Notes: a model not told the origin generated them from the sequence alone. 64,000 nucleotides of DNA from Mycolicibacterium tokaiense (GCF_010725885.1 NZ_AP022600.1:2542001-2606000), one strand, 5' to 3'; shown: positions 17,157-25,142, numbered from the stretch's first letter. Made by a program: numbers and translations.

Positions 17157-17168
17157 GACACGTCGGCC
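17157..17168 (+). repeat. GACACGTCGGCC, second copy of an intergenic 12-mer
   Basis: Identical to 14701-14712. Each copy lies upstream of an excisionase-like gene (14792 and 17339). Here it overlaps a TTGACA hexamer (17155-17160), so it may be an operator over a promoter. The GTCGG core also resembles the iterons at 19173 onward. Confidence 0.45.
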
Positions 17169-17338
17169 CGCTACAGCGTCCACGTTGTCCAATCAGGACG
17201 GCCTGTGCGCTGTATTACGTTGTTGTGCAATACCTTACGGACATGTTTTCGAGCGCGCGCCGCGTTGATCGCCTACGCTTGAGTTCTCGCTGGTCAGTGG
17301 CGCCACGTGCATCAGCGTGCGACTCGAAAGGGAGACAG

Positions 17339-17554
17339 ATGGAAGTGAACACCCCCACCCAAAAGTACTACGACCGTGCCGGAGTAGTGGCCTTCGCGCA
17401 CGAGCTCGGCTTGACACACATCACCGAGCACTCGGTGAATTCGGCTGCTTATCACAATGATCGGCCTTTGAAGCGCACCAAGGTTCACGGCCGCATCTAC
17501 TACGCCCAGAGGGATATCGAGGCGTGGCTGTCCGGCGAACGGATAGAGGACTAA
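17339..17554 (+). CDS. Second excisionase/MerR-like HTH protein
   Basis: 71 residues from ATG 17339, preceded by AAAGGGAGACAG. The layout is the same as the gene at 14792: an N-terminal YYDRAGVVAFAHELGL helix pair, a VNSAAYHNDRPL turn, and RIYYAQRDIEAWLSGE at the end. It sits between prim-pol and helicase and has its own upstream region (17121-17338) with a TTGACA box. One of the two is presumably Xis and the other a regulator of replication genes. Confidence 0.75.
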   Translation: MEVNTPTQKYYDRAGVVAFAHELGLTHITEHSVNSAAYHNDRPLKRTKVHGRIYYAQRDIEAWLSGERIED

Positions 17555-17624
17555 GAGATGCATCTGACGATCCGCGTGTAATTCGGCAGTGGCACAAAGG
17601 CGGTGAAGCCTAGTCAGAACACAG

Positions 17625-17665
17625 ACGTGACCCGCCAATTCTTGGTGAGAGCAGGCGGGTCACGT
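17625..17665. promoter_or_regulatory. 12-bp inverted repeat upstream of the helicase gene
   Basis: Perfect arms ACGTGACCCGCC (17625-17636) and GGCGGGTCACGT (17654-17665) with a 17-nt loop, 72 bp before the helicase start. It may be a terminator for the upstream small gene, an operator or an attenuator. The arms have no following T-tract, which argues against a simple terminator. Confidence 0.5.
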
Positions 17666-17736
17666 CGCGAAAGGAAAGTGTCTGCAATGTTAGCAGATTC
17701 GCACGTCCGCATCGGCTTCCCCAATAGGACGAAGCG

Positions 17737-19164
17737 GTGACCACCAACGACGGCAACGGCGTCTACCTGCCGCCACAAGGCACGATTGTCGACTCCCCGA
17801 GCAGACCCTCCGCATTGGCCGATTGGTTGCTCGATTTTTGGGCGAAACAAGACCGACCCGTGATTGTCCGCATGCGAGAGCTTTATCAGTACAACGGCAA
17901 GTTTTGGGAACACTGCGCCGAGGATGACGTGTACCGCGAGCTGTATGCCGTTCTCGACCGCTGTCAGTTCAACAAGATGGTCCAAGGTGCCCCCACACCC
18001 ACCGATTGGGACCCCGACGAACCGAAGCTGAAAAAGCTTCTCCATGCCTTGAAGAACAAAGCTTCCAATTACACTGGTCTGCAGGAGAACACGTGGTTCG
18101 ACGGGCGGGAACAGTTGGTTCTGCCGTGCCGCAACGGTCTGGTGTGTTGGCCTGACCGCCAGATGCTGAACCACACATCAGACTACTTCTGCACCTACGT
18201 TTTGCCGGCCGACTACGATCCACAAGCCAGATCGCCTCAGACGGACCAGTTCATCAGACACCTCGCCTCTGATGATCCGGAAAGCATGCGCCTGCTCTAC
18301 CAGTGGATGGCCTACTGCGTAACCGGGTCCAAGAGGTATCAGAAGGGCCTGATTCTCAAAGGGCTGTCCGGTTCCGGCAAGGGCGTGTTCGGTCGCCTCA
18401 TGAATCTGATCATGACCGACGACAACTACGCCGGACACAAGGTGGCGGACTTCAAACGCAATGGGTTCCCGAAAGAGCCGCTCTTCGGCAAAAGCGTGGT
18501 GACATTCTCCGACAACCGCGCCGACTTCAGAGACGGCGAATTTCTGGATCTGCTGCTGGAGGTCATCGGCAACGACCCAACATCCATCCGCCTGCCCTAC
18601 GCCAGGCGCTCACTACACCTGTACTTGCCCTGCCGCTTCATGATCTTCACCAACCTCATGCCAAGCGTTCAGGACAACTCTGGTGCCTTCATCCGACGAT
18701 TCGTTGTCATTGACTGCAAGACCAAGCCCAGCGGCGAGATACCCGATTACGAAAAGGCATTGTTCGCGGAGCTGCCGGGAATCATCAACCGGATGCTGCA
18801 GGGACTGGACAACCTGGTCAAACAAGGTGGGTTCAAGCAGCCAGAACAACACGCCTGGATCCTCAAAGCTATGAGGGAGACATCAAGTGTGGAAAGCCAG
18901 TTCGTCACCGAGAAATGTGACACCGGGCCGACTGAGACGGTCAGGGAAGTCCGAGAGGTGCTGTACGCCGAGTACCAGGTTTACTGCAGCGAGGCGAACG
19001 AAAAGCCACTGTCGAAGACCCGGTTCGGCGAAGAACTTGTCGGAATGGGCGGAATTGAGTTGCACCGCAGAGGCTCCCGTGCCGACAAGAACAAGGAGGT
19101 CTACTACCTGGAAGGCATCAAGCTGAAGACAACCAGGATCGGCCTCAAGGCGGTCAACCAGTGA
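17737..19164 (+). CDS. P4/D5-type replicative helicase (SF3, DUF5906)
   Basis: A 475-residue superfamily 3 helicase of the phage/plasmid primase-helicase group. The D5-like N-terminal region has FWEHCAEDDVYRELY, the Walker A is GLSGSGKGVFGR (about 207-218), Walker B VVTFSDN (about 253-259), a sensor stretch IFTNLMP with Asn, and the arginine-finger segment GAFIRRFVVIDC. A winged-helix C-terminus (EYQVYCSEANEKPLSKTRFGEEL) probably reads the origin. It starts at GTG 17737 after AGGACGAA. The length matches the phiRv1/phiRv2 primase-like proteins. It works with the prim-pol at 16185 and probably the iterons just downstream. Confidence 0.85.
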   Translation: MTTNDGNGVYLPPQGTIVDSPSRPSALADWLLDFWAKQDRPVIVRMRELYQYNGKFWEHCAEDDVYRELYAVLDRCQFNKMVQGAPTPTDWDPDEPKLKKLLHALKNKASNYTGLQENTWFDGREQLVLPCRNGLVCWPDRQMLNHTSDYFCTYVLPADYDPQARSPQTDQFIRHLASDDPESMRLLYQWMAYCVTGSKRYQKGLILKGLSGSGKGVFGRLMNLIMTDDNYAGHKVADFKRNGFPKEPLFGKSVVTFSDNRADFRDGEFLDLLLEVIGNDPTSIRLPYARRSLHLYLPCRFMIFTNLMPSVQDNSGAFIRRFVVIDCKTKPSGEIPDYEKALFAELPGIINRMLQGLDNLVKQGGFKQPEQHAWILKAMRETSSVESQFVTEKCDTGPTETVREVREVLYAEYQVYCSEANEKPLSKTRFGEELVGMGGIELHRRGSRADKNKEVYYLEGIKLKTTRIGLKAVNQ

Positions 19165-19505
19165 CAGCGGCGGTCGGGGGACGTCGGGGCACCGTCGGGC
19201 AACGGTCGGGCGATGAAAGACATATTCTGACCTCGATGTCGGGTGAGTCGGGCAACTTCTTACGGAAGATTTTCCGCGAGATTGACGCCCCTCGTCATAT
19301 CGACAATGTTCGGCAGAAAACTGCCCGACCGGCCGACGCGCAGGTCAGAGCGCTGGCCGTCGGGGGATGCACCGCATCGTCACAGGTCACAGCGTTGCAC
19401 GATCACCCGACCAACCCCCGACGCGTCACTCGACAGTGCGCAGGCTGCCCGAAACCAAGCACCGTCGGCCGAAACAGTCACAGCAAGATTGGACACCTGA
19501 AATGA
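19161..19505 (+). CDS. Doubtful small ORF across the iteron array
   Basis: A 114-residue frame whose GTGA start overlaps the helicase stop and whose stop overlaps the next ATG (ATGA). That is what a real coupled gene would show, but the product is Arg/Thr/Ser-rich with no motif, and the DNA beneath it is occupied by phased GTCGGG repeats. It may be read-through space over the origin rather than a conserved protein. Confidence 0.3.
   Translation: MTAAVGGRRGTVGQRSGDERHILTSMSGESGNFLRKIFREIDAPRHIDNVRQKTARPADAQVRALAVGGCTASSQVTALHDHPTNPRRVTRQCAGCPKPSTVGRNSHSKIGHLK
19173..19422. repeat. Phased GTCGGG iterons, candidate replication origin
   Basis: GTCGGG begins at 19173, 19183, 19194, 19205, 19238 and 19247, spacings of 10, 11, 11, 33 and 9 bp, so most lie on one face of the helix. 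It occurs again at 19359, and in inverse orientation (CCCGAC) at 19324, 19406 and 19417 (the last two 11 bp apart). An A/T-richer stretch (about 19211-19320) with TTACGGAAGATTTTCCGC separates the two groups. Location directly after the helicase gene fits a P4-like origin bound by its own initiator. Confidence 0.6.
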
Positions 19506-20416
19506 ATGACGATAGAGAGATTATTGACGTTGAGGAGGTAGAACTGGTCGAGACGGCCAATCTCCCGGCTTTGGTGGGTGACGAGGAAGAGTCGACACCT
19601 GCACGCATGGACACGTCTCCACCGCCGCGATGGAGCGAACGATGGTGGGCGAGCGTCTCTCCCGAGACACGAGGCCGCAGATGCGTGGGACACAAGCGAG
19701 ACGGCAACCAGTGCCAGAAGCTTGCAATCAAAGGTGCGACGGTGTGCCGAACACACGGTGGTGCAACTCGACACGTCAAAGCGGCAGCGCGTGTGCGAAT
19801 CGAGAACGCGCAGAACAAGCTCGTAGGCAAGCTGATCCAGTTTGCATTTGACGACACCAAGCCGCCAGAAGTGCAGCTGCGTGCAATCCGCGACGCACTG
19901 GACCGTGGCGGGCTGAAGCCTCCTGCCGAAGTTGTTCTGTCCCAGGGCGAGAGCAAGCCCTATGAGTCTGTATTCGAGGGTATCTATAGCGGTCCTCCCG
20001 GCATTGCACCTACTGACGAGCTTCCCACGGGCTACACGGGTTACGGGCCTGAGGGCCTTGAGGATGCACACCCCCCGGCCCCTGCCTACACCGACGGGCA
20101 CTCAGGGCTGGAGGCAGGTGCTGGGGAGGTGCAAGCCACCTCGGGCGATAGCGGATACGGTGATCTGCATCCGGATTACACACCGAGATACACGGACTCG
20201 CCAAGCTGGGCAGAACACTACGAGTCTTCGGGCCTCGGGTCGGCCCGACCGTCTCGCCGCCGCGAGTTCGACCGCGACACGCCCCGTCAGGCCCCCGAGC
20301 ACCACATCACAGGTGAGGACGCTCTTCGCCTGGCCGCTGACGCAAATCGGCAAATAGGCGCGCTGCCGCCAATGCCGGAGCTGGAGTCGGGGCACAAGCG
20401 CTACCTGCGCCCCTGA
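19502..20416 (+). CDS. HGG zinc-module protein, possible small-terminase-like
   Basis: A 304-residue protein. An acidic N-terminus (1-40) precedes a compact module RCVGHKRDGNQCQKLAIKG, then VCRTHGGATRHVKAAARVR (about 59-100), in which Cys-Cys-Cys-His can bind zinc. It is followed by a helix containing QLRAIRDALDRGGLKPP. This arrangement is widespread in phage proteins located at the small-terminase position and in related DNA-binding proteins. The C-terminal 150 residues are Gly/Pro/Tyr/Ser-rich and probably disordered. ATG 19502 overlaps the preceding frame. Function is open: packaging specificity factor or regulator. Confidence 0.6.
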   Translation: MNDDREIIDVEEVELVETANLPALVGDEEESTPARMDTSPPPRWSERWWASVSPETRGRRCVGHKRDGNQCQKLAIKGATVCRTHGGATRHVKAAARVRIENAQNKLVGKLIQFAFDDTKPPEVQLRAIRDALDRGGLKPPAEVVLSQGESKPYESVFEGIYSGPPGIAPTDELPTGYTGYGPEGLEDAHPPAPAYTDGHSGLEAGAGEVQATSGDSGYGDLHPDYTPRYTDSPSWAEHYESSGLGSARPSRRREFDRDTPRQAPEHHITGEDALRLAADANRQIGALPPMPELESGHKRYLRP

Positions 20417-20475
20417 CCGCGTTTGCCCAGTTCAGACATTGTAGCGACCTTTGTATTGCGTCGGCTATAACTTGA

Positions 20476-20504
20476 GGCGTAAGGCGCAACCGCTCGGTTA
20501 CGCC
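20476..20504. promoter_or_regulatory. Inverted repeat before the recombinase operon
   Basis: GGCGTAA (20476-20482) and TTACGCC (20498-20504) with 15 bp between, just after a TATAAC box (20466-20471) and 26 bp before the serine recombinase start. It could be an operator for a regulator of integration or a recombinase subsite. Confidence 0.4.
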
Positions 20505-20529
20505 CCGACAGCAGCGAAGGGGACAAGAC

Positions 20530-21231
20530 ATGCCGACGAAGGCAGATAGACCAGAGACGATGCAACCGTTGATGTTTGGGTACACCCGAGTGTCCACCGA
20601 GGAACAGGCCGAGACTCGCAACGGGTTAGAAGCGCAGCGCCAGACCATCGACACCACGGCTGAACATCGCGGCTGGACCGTGGAGCACTTCGCTGACGAA
20701 GGTGTGTCCGGAAAGGCCATCGGACCGAAGCTGGCGGAAGTGCTGCAACTGTTGGCCTCTGGACAGGGGGACGGCCTGGTGGTTGCCAAGCTGGACAGAT
20801 TGAGCAGGTCGATTGTCAACGCTGCCAACATTATCGAGTCAGCTCAGACCCAAGGGTGGTCGCTGGTGATCCTGGACCTGGGTGTGGACCTGACCACCGC
20901 AGCGGGCCGGATGATGGCCATGAACCTGGTCAACTTCGCGCAGTACGAACGCGAGCTCATCAGCGAGCGTACGAAAGCCGCGCTGGCCGCGAAGAAGCGT
21001 AGGGGTGAACGCATCGGACGGCCAAGAGCTGCATCGCCTTCCGTGGTGCGGCACATCGTTCAGGCCCGGCAGGCCGGTTCAACCTACGACGCTATCGCTT
21101 CGGACCTCGCGGCATCCAACGTCCTATCGCCACTGGGCAAACCGACCTGGCAGCCGTCCACCGTTCGGCGCATCTACACCAGTGCCACCGCTGAACAGGC
21201 GATGGCTGCAGCCTCTGAAGGGACGGGGTAA
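20530..21231 (+). CDS. Small serine recombinase (resolvase/invertase family)
   Basis: A 233-residue recombinase. The N-terminal catalytic domain has FGYTRVSTEEQ with the nucleophile Ser22, then VVAKLDRLSRS with the conserved arginines, followed by the E-helix region (RMMAMNLVNFAQYERELISERTKAAL). The C-terminal HTH is at about 170-220 (STYDAIASDLAASNV, WQPSTVRRIY). Its size is that of resolvases/invertases, not of the large serine integrases. The TAA stop overlaps the ATG of the tyrosine integrase (TAATG), so they are made together. It may resolve dimers of the replicating circle or invert/regulate a segment. Confidence 0.88.
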   Translation: MPTKADRPETMQPLMFGYTRVSTEEQAETRNGLEAQRQTIDTTAEHRGWTVEHFADEGVSGKAIGPKLAEVLQLLASGQGDGLVVAKLDRLSRSIVNAANIIESAQTQGWSLVILDLGVDLTTAAGRMMAMNLVNFAQYERELISERTKAALAAKKRRGERIGRPRAASPSVVRHIVQARQAGSTYDAIASDLAASNVLSPLGKPTWQPSTVRRIYTSATAEQAMAAASEGTG

Positions 21232-22643
21232 TGGCGTACATCAGAGTTCGTGAGACGAAGGCCAGAGCCAAAGGCCGTGCAGTCAAAAGCTACGTGGTGT
21301 GCTGGCGTGAGCCAGTGCGAGACGAATTCGGTGCCATCGTGCCCGGCAAGACTATCCAGCGGACGGACACCTATGACACCGAAAAAGCGGCGAAGTCGCG
21401 ACTGCTGGAAGTGGAGAACGGCCTGGCCGGAACCAAGGGCATCGACCCGTCCAGCGCCAAGGCGAAGGCCAATCGGCCGTTGGGGGAGTACGCCCGTCAA
21501 TACCTGGACACCTTGGTTGGCCAGATGGAGCAGTCGACCATTGAGGGATACGAGAAGCTTTATCGCACTCACATCGGCCCGGTATTCGGCAGTCGCCCCG
21601 TTGCGGCCATCACCGCCGCAGAGGTGGACAGCTTCCGCGCAGCTCTGTTCGCTCCACACCCACGCCGCAGCTTCGTCACTCGCGGTACGGCCAAAGCTGC
21701 GACGGCCGACACTTCGCCTCCAACTCCCGGCACCTGCCTCGTGTCCCGCAGTCCAAAGACCGTCAAGCACATTGTCGGAACGCTCAAACGCATTCTCGAC
21801 GTAGCCGTTCGAGACGGTGCCATCGACGCGAACCCGGTATTGCCTGGACCGCGACGGACCACCAAGCGACGCGCTCGGCGGCCTGGCGCCCGAACTTTCG
21901 CGCACCACCCGCTGACCGCCAACCAAGTAGCAGCGGTTTACGACTGGATTGCAACGCACGCGTCCAACGGTCAAGGTAACTCGGTGTACGCACTGGCGGT
22001 GCTGTTCGCCGCGCATACCGGTGTTCGCGCAGCCGAGCTGCAGGGCCTTCAGGTCCAAGATGTGGTGCTGTCGGACATTCCAGGAACCGTAGGGTCCATA
22101 CGCGTCACGCGGACCATGAAGCGCGGAAGGCCCGAAGGGGCCACCGAAAGCGCACCGCTTGAATGGATCGAAGGAACACCGAAATCTGACGCCTCCACTG
22201 ATCGCGTAGTACCCCTAGCGCCCTGGTTGGCCGACGAACTGCGCGAATACCTGACTACGGTTCACCCGTTCGCCGGCAAGTACGGCCACGCTCCGCTGTT
22301 CCCCGGTCGCCGCAGCCGCTCCAATTTCGACTGGGCCAAGCCAATAGTGGCCGACAACCTGTACGACAATTACCTGCAGCCTGCGACCAAGGCTCTTGCC
22401 CTTGGGAGCGTTCGCTTTCACGACCTTCGCCACACCTTCGCCACTATGAACCTGAGCGCCGGGGAGCACTACATGGTCGTCAGCCAGTGGCTCGGCCATA
22501 GCAGCTACGTGCTAACCCTGATGACCTACGCGGACTACATCACTGAGGACGAACAGGCCGCACCGAAGGTTGGTCGTGGCGTCTCTGATCGCAGCGGCGG
22601 GGTCGCCAACGTCGTTCAGCTTCAGCACCGCACGGGAACGTAA
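21231..22643 (+). CDS. int: Tyrosine integrase
   Basis: A 470-residue phage-type integrase. It has an N-terminal AP2-like arm-binding region (VRETKARAKGRAVKSYVVCW) and a SAM-like core-binding domain (about 80-200, with a Pro/Thr-rich insertion near 145-175). The catalytic domain has Arg in AHTGVRAAEL (about 266), the HDLRHT box (about 396-401), LGHSS (about 421) and the nucleophile Tyr in LMTYADY (about 430). This enzyme most likely inserts the element into tRNA-Lys. It is near attR, as expected. Translation is coupled to the serine recombinase by TAATG. Confidence 0.93.
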   Translation: MAYIRVRETKARAKGRAVKSYVVCWREPVRDEFGAIVPGKTIQRTDTYDTEKAAKSRLLEVENGLAGTKGIDPSSAKAKANRPLGEYARQYLDTLVGQMEQSTIEGYEKLYRTHIGPVFGSRPVAAITAAEVDSFRAALFAPHPRRSFVTRGTAKAATADTSPPTPGTCLVSRSPKTVKHIVGTLKRILDVAVRDGAIDANPVLPGPRRTTKRRARRPGARTFAHHPLTANQVAAVYDWIATHASNGQGNSVYALAVLFAAHTGVRAAELQGLQVQDVVLSDIPGTVGSIRVTRTMKRGRPEGATESAPLEWIEGTPKSDASTDRVVPLAPWLADELREYLTTVHPFAGKYGHAPLFPGRRSRSNFDWAKPIVADNLYDNYLQPATKALALGSVRFHDLRHTFATMNLSAGEHYMVVSQWLGHSSYVLTLMTYADYITEDEQAAPKVGRGVSDRSGGVANVVQLQHRTGT

Positions 22644-22696
22644 GCCGCACCTTGCGAGCCGCTCCGGTAGGTGCCTACTAGACACAAGCTCAGGGG

Positions 22697-23599
22697 CTAC
22701 TTCGCGGACGCAACGAAGGAACGCAGAGGTTCTAGGTCATGCTCCCAGAGAATGATCACGCCAGCAGTCTGGGCGGCTTTGATGCAAGAGAGGTCAAATA
22801 CTCCGGCCAAGATTACGCCGGTAAGCGCCTGTGAGCCAAAGTGCGCTCGCCATGTTTCAGCTTTGCCTCCCACCTCTCGGTTGACACGTTTCCAACCGTT
22901 CTTTGGGCCATTTGAGACCTTGCACTCCAACGCGAGCAGTCGTCCATCAAGAAGGCGGGCAGGTACATCGCATTTCGCTCCCGCGAGGCGCCGCTCGCGG
23001 CTGTAACTGCCGCGCGGCATGTCATCGATGAACTGGACCGCAGTGCGAGACTCCTCAAGCTCTAATCCCGAGTCGCTTAGCGCTTGCGCTGTTAGAGATT
23101 CCTGCCGTGATGAGGCCTCACCGCGACGTTCAGTGCCGATCTGCTGAGCTGCCCAAAGAACTGTGGTGGCCAAGATGGCCGTTTCTCGTTCATCCTCGGT
23201 TGGCGCGCGCTGCTCCTCCAGCCATGGAAATCGCACCGGGTCTATCACAACTCGAATTGCCTCAGCGGTTGCGTCAGCTAGGTTCGCTGGCACAGACCTG
23301 AATTTCGAACCGCCGACCAGGGTCCAGAGATCTTCTTGGCTAATTGGTGGACCGCAAAGATAGCGACACGCCTGCCATGCCTGCGGGTCGCCGATGAACA
23401 GATCTCCGGTGAGGTTTCGAACGTTGTCCGAGTTCTTGAAGACTTGTTCGACACGCGGTCGAAGTGATCGGTGCATTCGCTCGAAAGTCTTCGGTCCTTC
23501 TTCGCGTCGCAACTGGGTAAACGCGGCTTCTGACCTATCACGGGCGCTCTTAAGCTCCGCATCCGTCCACTTCGGCGGCTGCGTGAACGATGCTGGCAC
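22697..23599 (-). CDS. XamI-family type II restriction endonuclease
   Basis: A 300-residue enzyme. It shows the XamI-family landmarks WTDAELKSAR near the start, CRYLCGPPISQEDL (about 78-91), RFPWLEEQRAPTEDER, and the PD-(D/E)XK nuclease core CDVPARLLDGRLLALECKVSN (Asp, then Glu-Cys-Lys), followed by a KAETWRAHFG helix and ILWEHDLEPL. It cuts DNA that lacks the partner methylation. XamI itself is a SalI isoschizomer, but specificity cannot be inferred here because the partner is a C5-cytosine methylase. It lies 42 bp downstream of that methylase on the same strand. It is cargo of the element. Confidence 0.83.
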   Translation of the reverse strand: MPASFTQPPKWTDAELKSARDRSEAAFTQLRREEGPKTFERMHRSLRPRVEQVFKNSDNVRNLTGDLFIGDPQAWQACRYLCGPPISQEDLWTLVGGSKFRSVPANLADATAEAIRVVIDPVRFPWLEEQRAPTEDERETAILATTVLWAAQQIGTERRGEASSRQESLTAQALSDSGLELEESRTAVQFIDDMPRGSYSRERRLAGAKCDVPARLLDGRLLALECKVSNGPKNGWKRVNREVGGKAETWRAHFGSQALTGVILAGVFDLSCIKAAQTAGVIILWEHDLEPLRSFVASAK

Positions 23600-23641
23600 C
23601 GTCGCAGTCTGCCACTATTCACGGACAGATTCGAGAACCTG

Positions 23642-24877
23642 CTACGTTGCGTCGCAAACGGCCCTATTCGACTTAGTGTGAATCCGCGTGCGTAGAGCCC
23701 CGTTCACGCGGTGCTCGGCCTCAGTCCCACGTACGCGCCGGACTAGGTAATCGGGCCACGGCGGCATAGGGGGCGGTTCGTCTAAAGGCCCTTTGCGGAG
23801 ACTGTCAAGCAGATTCCGGCCGATCGCCTCCACGGCATCGATTTGAACGGCGTTGCCGATAAGCCTAAAAAGACCACCAGAGTTGCTGCAGAATTCCCAG
23901 CTTAACGGGAAGCCTTGCAACGCAGCGCATTCCTTCCACGTCAGTCGTCGCAAATCATCACCGGGCAGCTTGATCCAGTCGGGAGTTGGTGCCGCCCTGA
24001 TTGTGCGAGAAGGTCGACCTAGATCGGCAAGAAAGCCATCCTGCCGGTACCCCCACTGCCCACTTGGGCGATTGTTCATGACCCGGCCGACTGTTCGAAT
24101 CCCCGTCCCTGGTGTGAGCTCGCGAAGTTCGGTTTCCCACTTACCACTCGGTCGTACAACAACTTCGTTGTCGGCTGGAGGGGGCACTGAGTCGAGGAGT
24201 TCGCCTAATGTGACCCACGGCTTTAGGCCGTTAAGACCAAGCTGATGGTGAGTTGGATTCGGGAAATCAGGCAATTCATGGTCTTTGCTCGCGATTAGGT
24301 ATAGACGGACACGGCGCTGAGGAGCGCCGTAGTCGGCAGCATTCAAGGTCGCGATACGGCTTGAATAGCCGAGCTCGCGGAAATCCTCTTGAATGCTACG
24401 CAATACTTCGCCCGGGCTTGCGGTAGCGCCAGTCGCAGTGACAAGTCCGCGGACGTTCTCGAAGAGCACATATCGAGGCTGAAGCTCGGACACTAGGCGG
24501 ATCATGTGCCAGATCAGCTTTCCGCGGGCGTCGTTCAGGCCCTTCTGGTGTCCTGCTGAAGACCACGGCTGACAAGGTGGACCCCCAGCCAGCAGGTCCG
24601 GACGCCAATCTGCGTCAGCGAGCGCTGGGCGCAGATCTGTCGCGGTTAACGTGGCGACATCGGCCTCTATGAGACGCGTTTTCGCCAAGTGGCGCCCACG
24701 CCTGCCTCTGATTGCAATCTTTGCCAGTTTGCTAGCTCGCAACGTGTCCATCGCGTCAGACGCGACATCGGTGGCAGTGACGACGTTCCAACCTGCTCGT
24801 TCCAGGGCGATGTCGAAACCGCCCGCACCGGAGAAAAGGCTCACTACCTCAGCCGATCGCGACTTGCGCGGTGCCAC
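23642..24877 (-). CDS. C5-cytosine DNA methyltransferase
   Basis: A 411-residue Dcm-type enzyme that protects the host genome from the adjacent restriction enzyme. Motif I is VVSLFSGAGGFDIALE, motif IV GGPPCQPWSSAGHQ with the catalytic cysteine, motif VI FENVRGLV, motif VIII QRRVRLYLIA and motif X RLIGNAVQIDAVEAIG. The target-recognition region is between VIII and X (about 215-330). It is the first gene of the R-M unit, so protection is made before the nuclease. A palindrome (24947-24960) lies 70 bp upstream. The product starts MAPRKSRSAE; codon use is less GC-biased than the flanking core. Confidence 0.93.
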   Translation of the reverse strand: MAPRKSRSAEVVSLFSGAGGFDIALERAGWNVVTATDVASDAMDTLRASKLAKIAIRGRRGRHLAKTRLIEADVATLTATDLRPALADADWRPDLLAGGPPCQPWSSAGHQKGLNDARGKLIWHMIRLVSELQPRYVLFENVRGLVTATGATASPGEVLRSIQEDFRELGYSSRIATLNAADYGAPQRRVRLYLIASKDHELPDFPNPTHHQLGLNGLKPWVTLGELLDSVPPPADNEVVVRPSGKWETELRELTPGTGIRTVGRVMNNRPSGQWGYRQDGFLADLGRPSRTIRAAPTPDWIKLPGDDLRRLTWKECAALQGFPLSWEFCSNSGGLFRLIGNAVQIDAVEAIGRNLLDSLRKGPLDEPPPMPPWPDYLVRRVRGTEAEHRVNGALRTRIHTKSNRAVCDAT

Positions 24878-24946
24878 TCCAGCCCCTTTCGTACGGCGCA
24901 GCTGTGCGCTCTAGCGGTCCACCTTGCCACCGGTGTCAGACAAGAA

Positions 24947-24960
24947 TTACACAAGTGTAA
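24947..24960. promoter_or_regulatory. Palindrome upstream of the R-M operon
   Basis: TTACAC-AA-GTGTAA, a perfect 6-bp inverted repeat, 70 bp upstream of the methyltransferase start. R-M units are often controlled through such sites by a C protein or by the methylase itself; no C protein gene is visible here. Confidence 0.45.
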
Positions 24961-25121
24961 GACCGGTTCCGGGGGACTTACTGATTCTGACCGATAGCGA
25001 CGGGCAGGCGATGTCGACGCGCCGGGGTCGGTCTTCTGCCGTGCGAGGGGGAGCGTTTTGGTTACACGACGGATCAGTCCACGCGCTCAACCAGAGCTGA
25101 TTCGCCTTGCTGCTGCCGTGT

Positions 25122-25142
25122 CGCTGTCACGCCGCTGTCACG
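25122..25142 (+). repeat. Right arm-type integrase site pair (predicted)
   Basis: CGCTGTCACG occurs at 25122-25131 and 25133-25142, an 11-bp period, ending 71 bp before the attR core. The core GCTGTCACG differs by one base from the GCTGGCACG pair near attL and has the same orientation and period. Confidence 0.6.
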
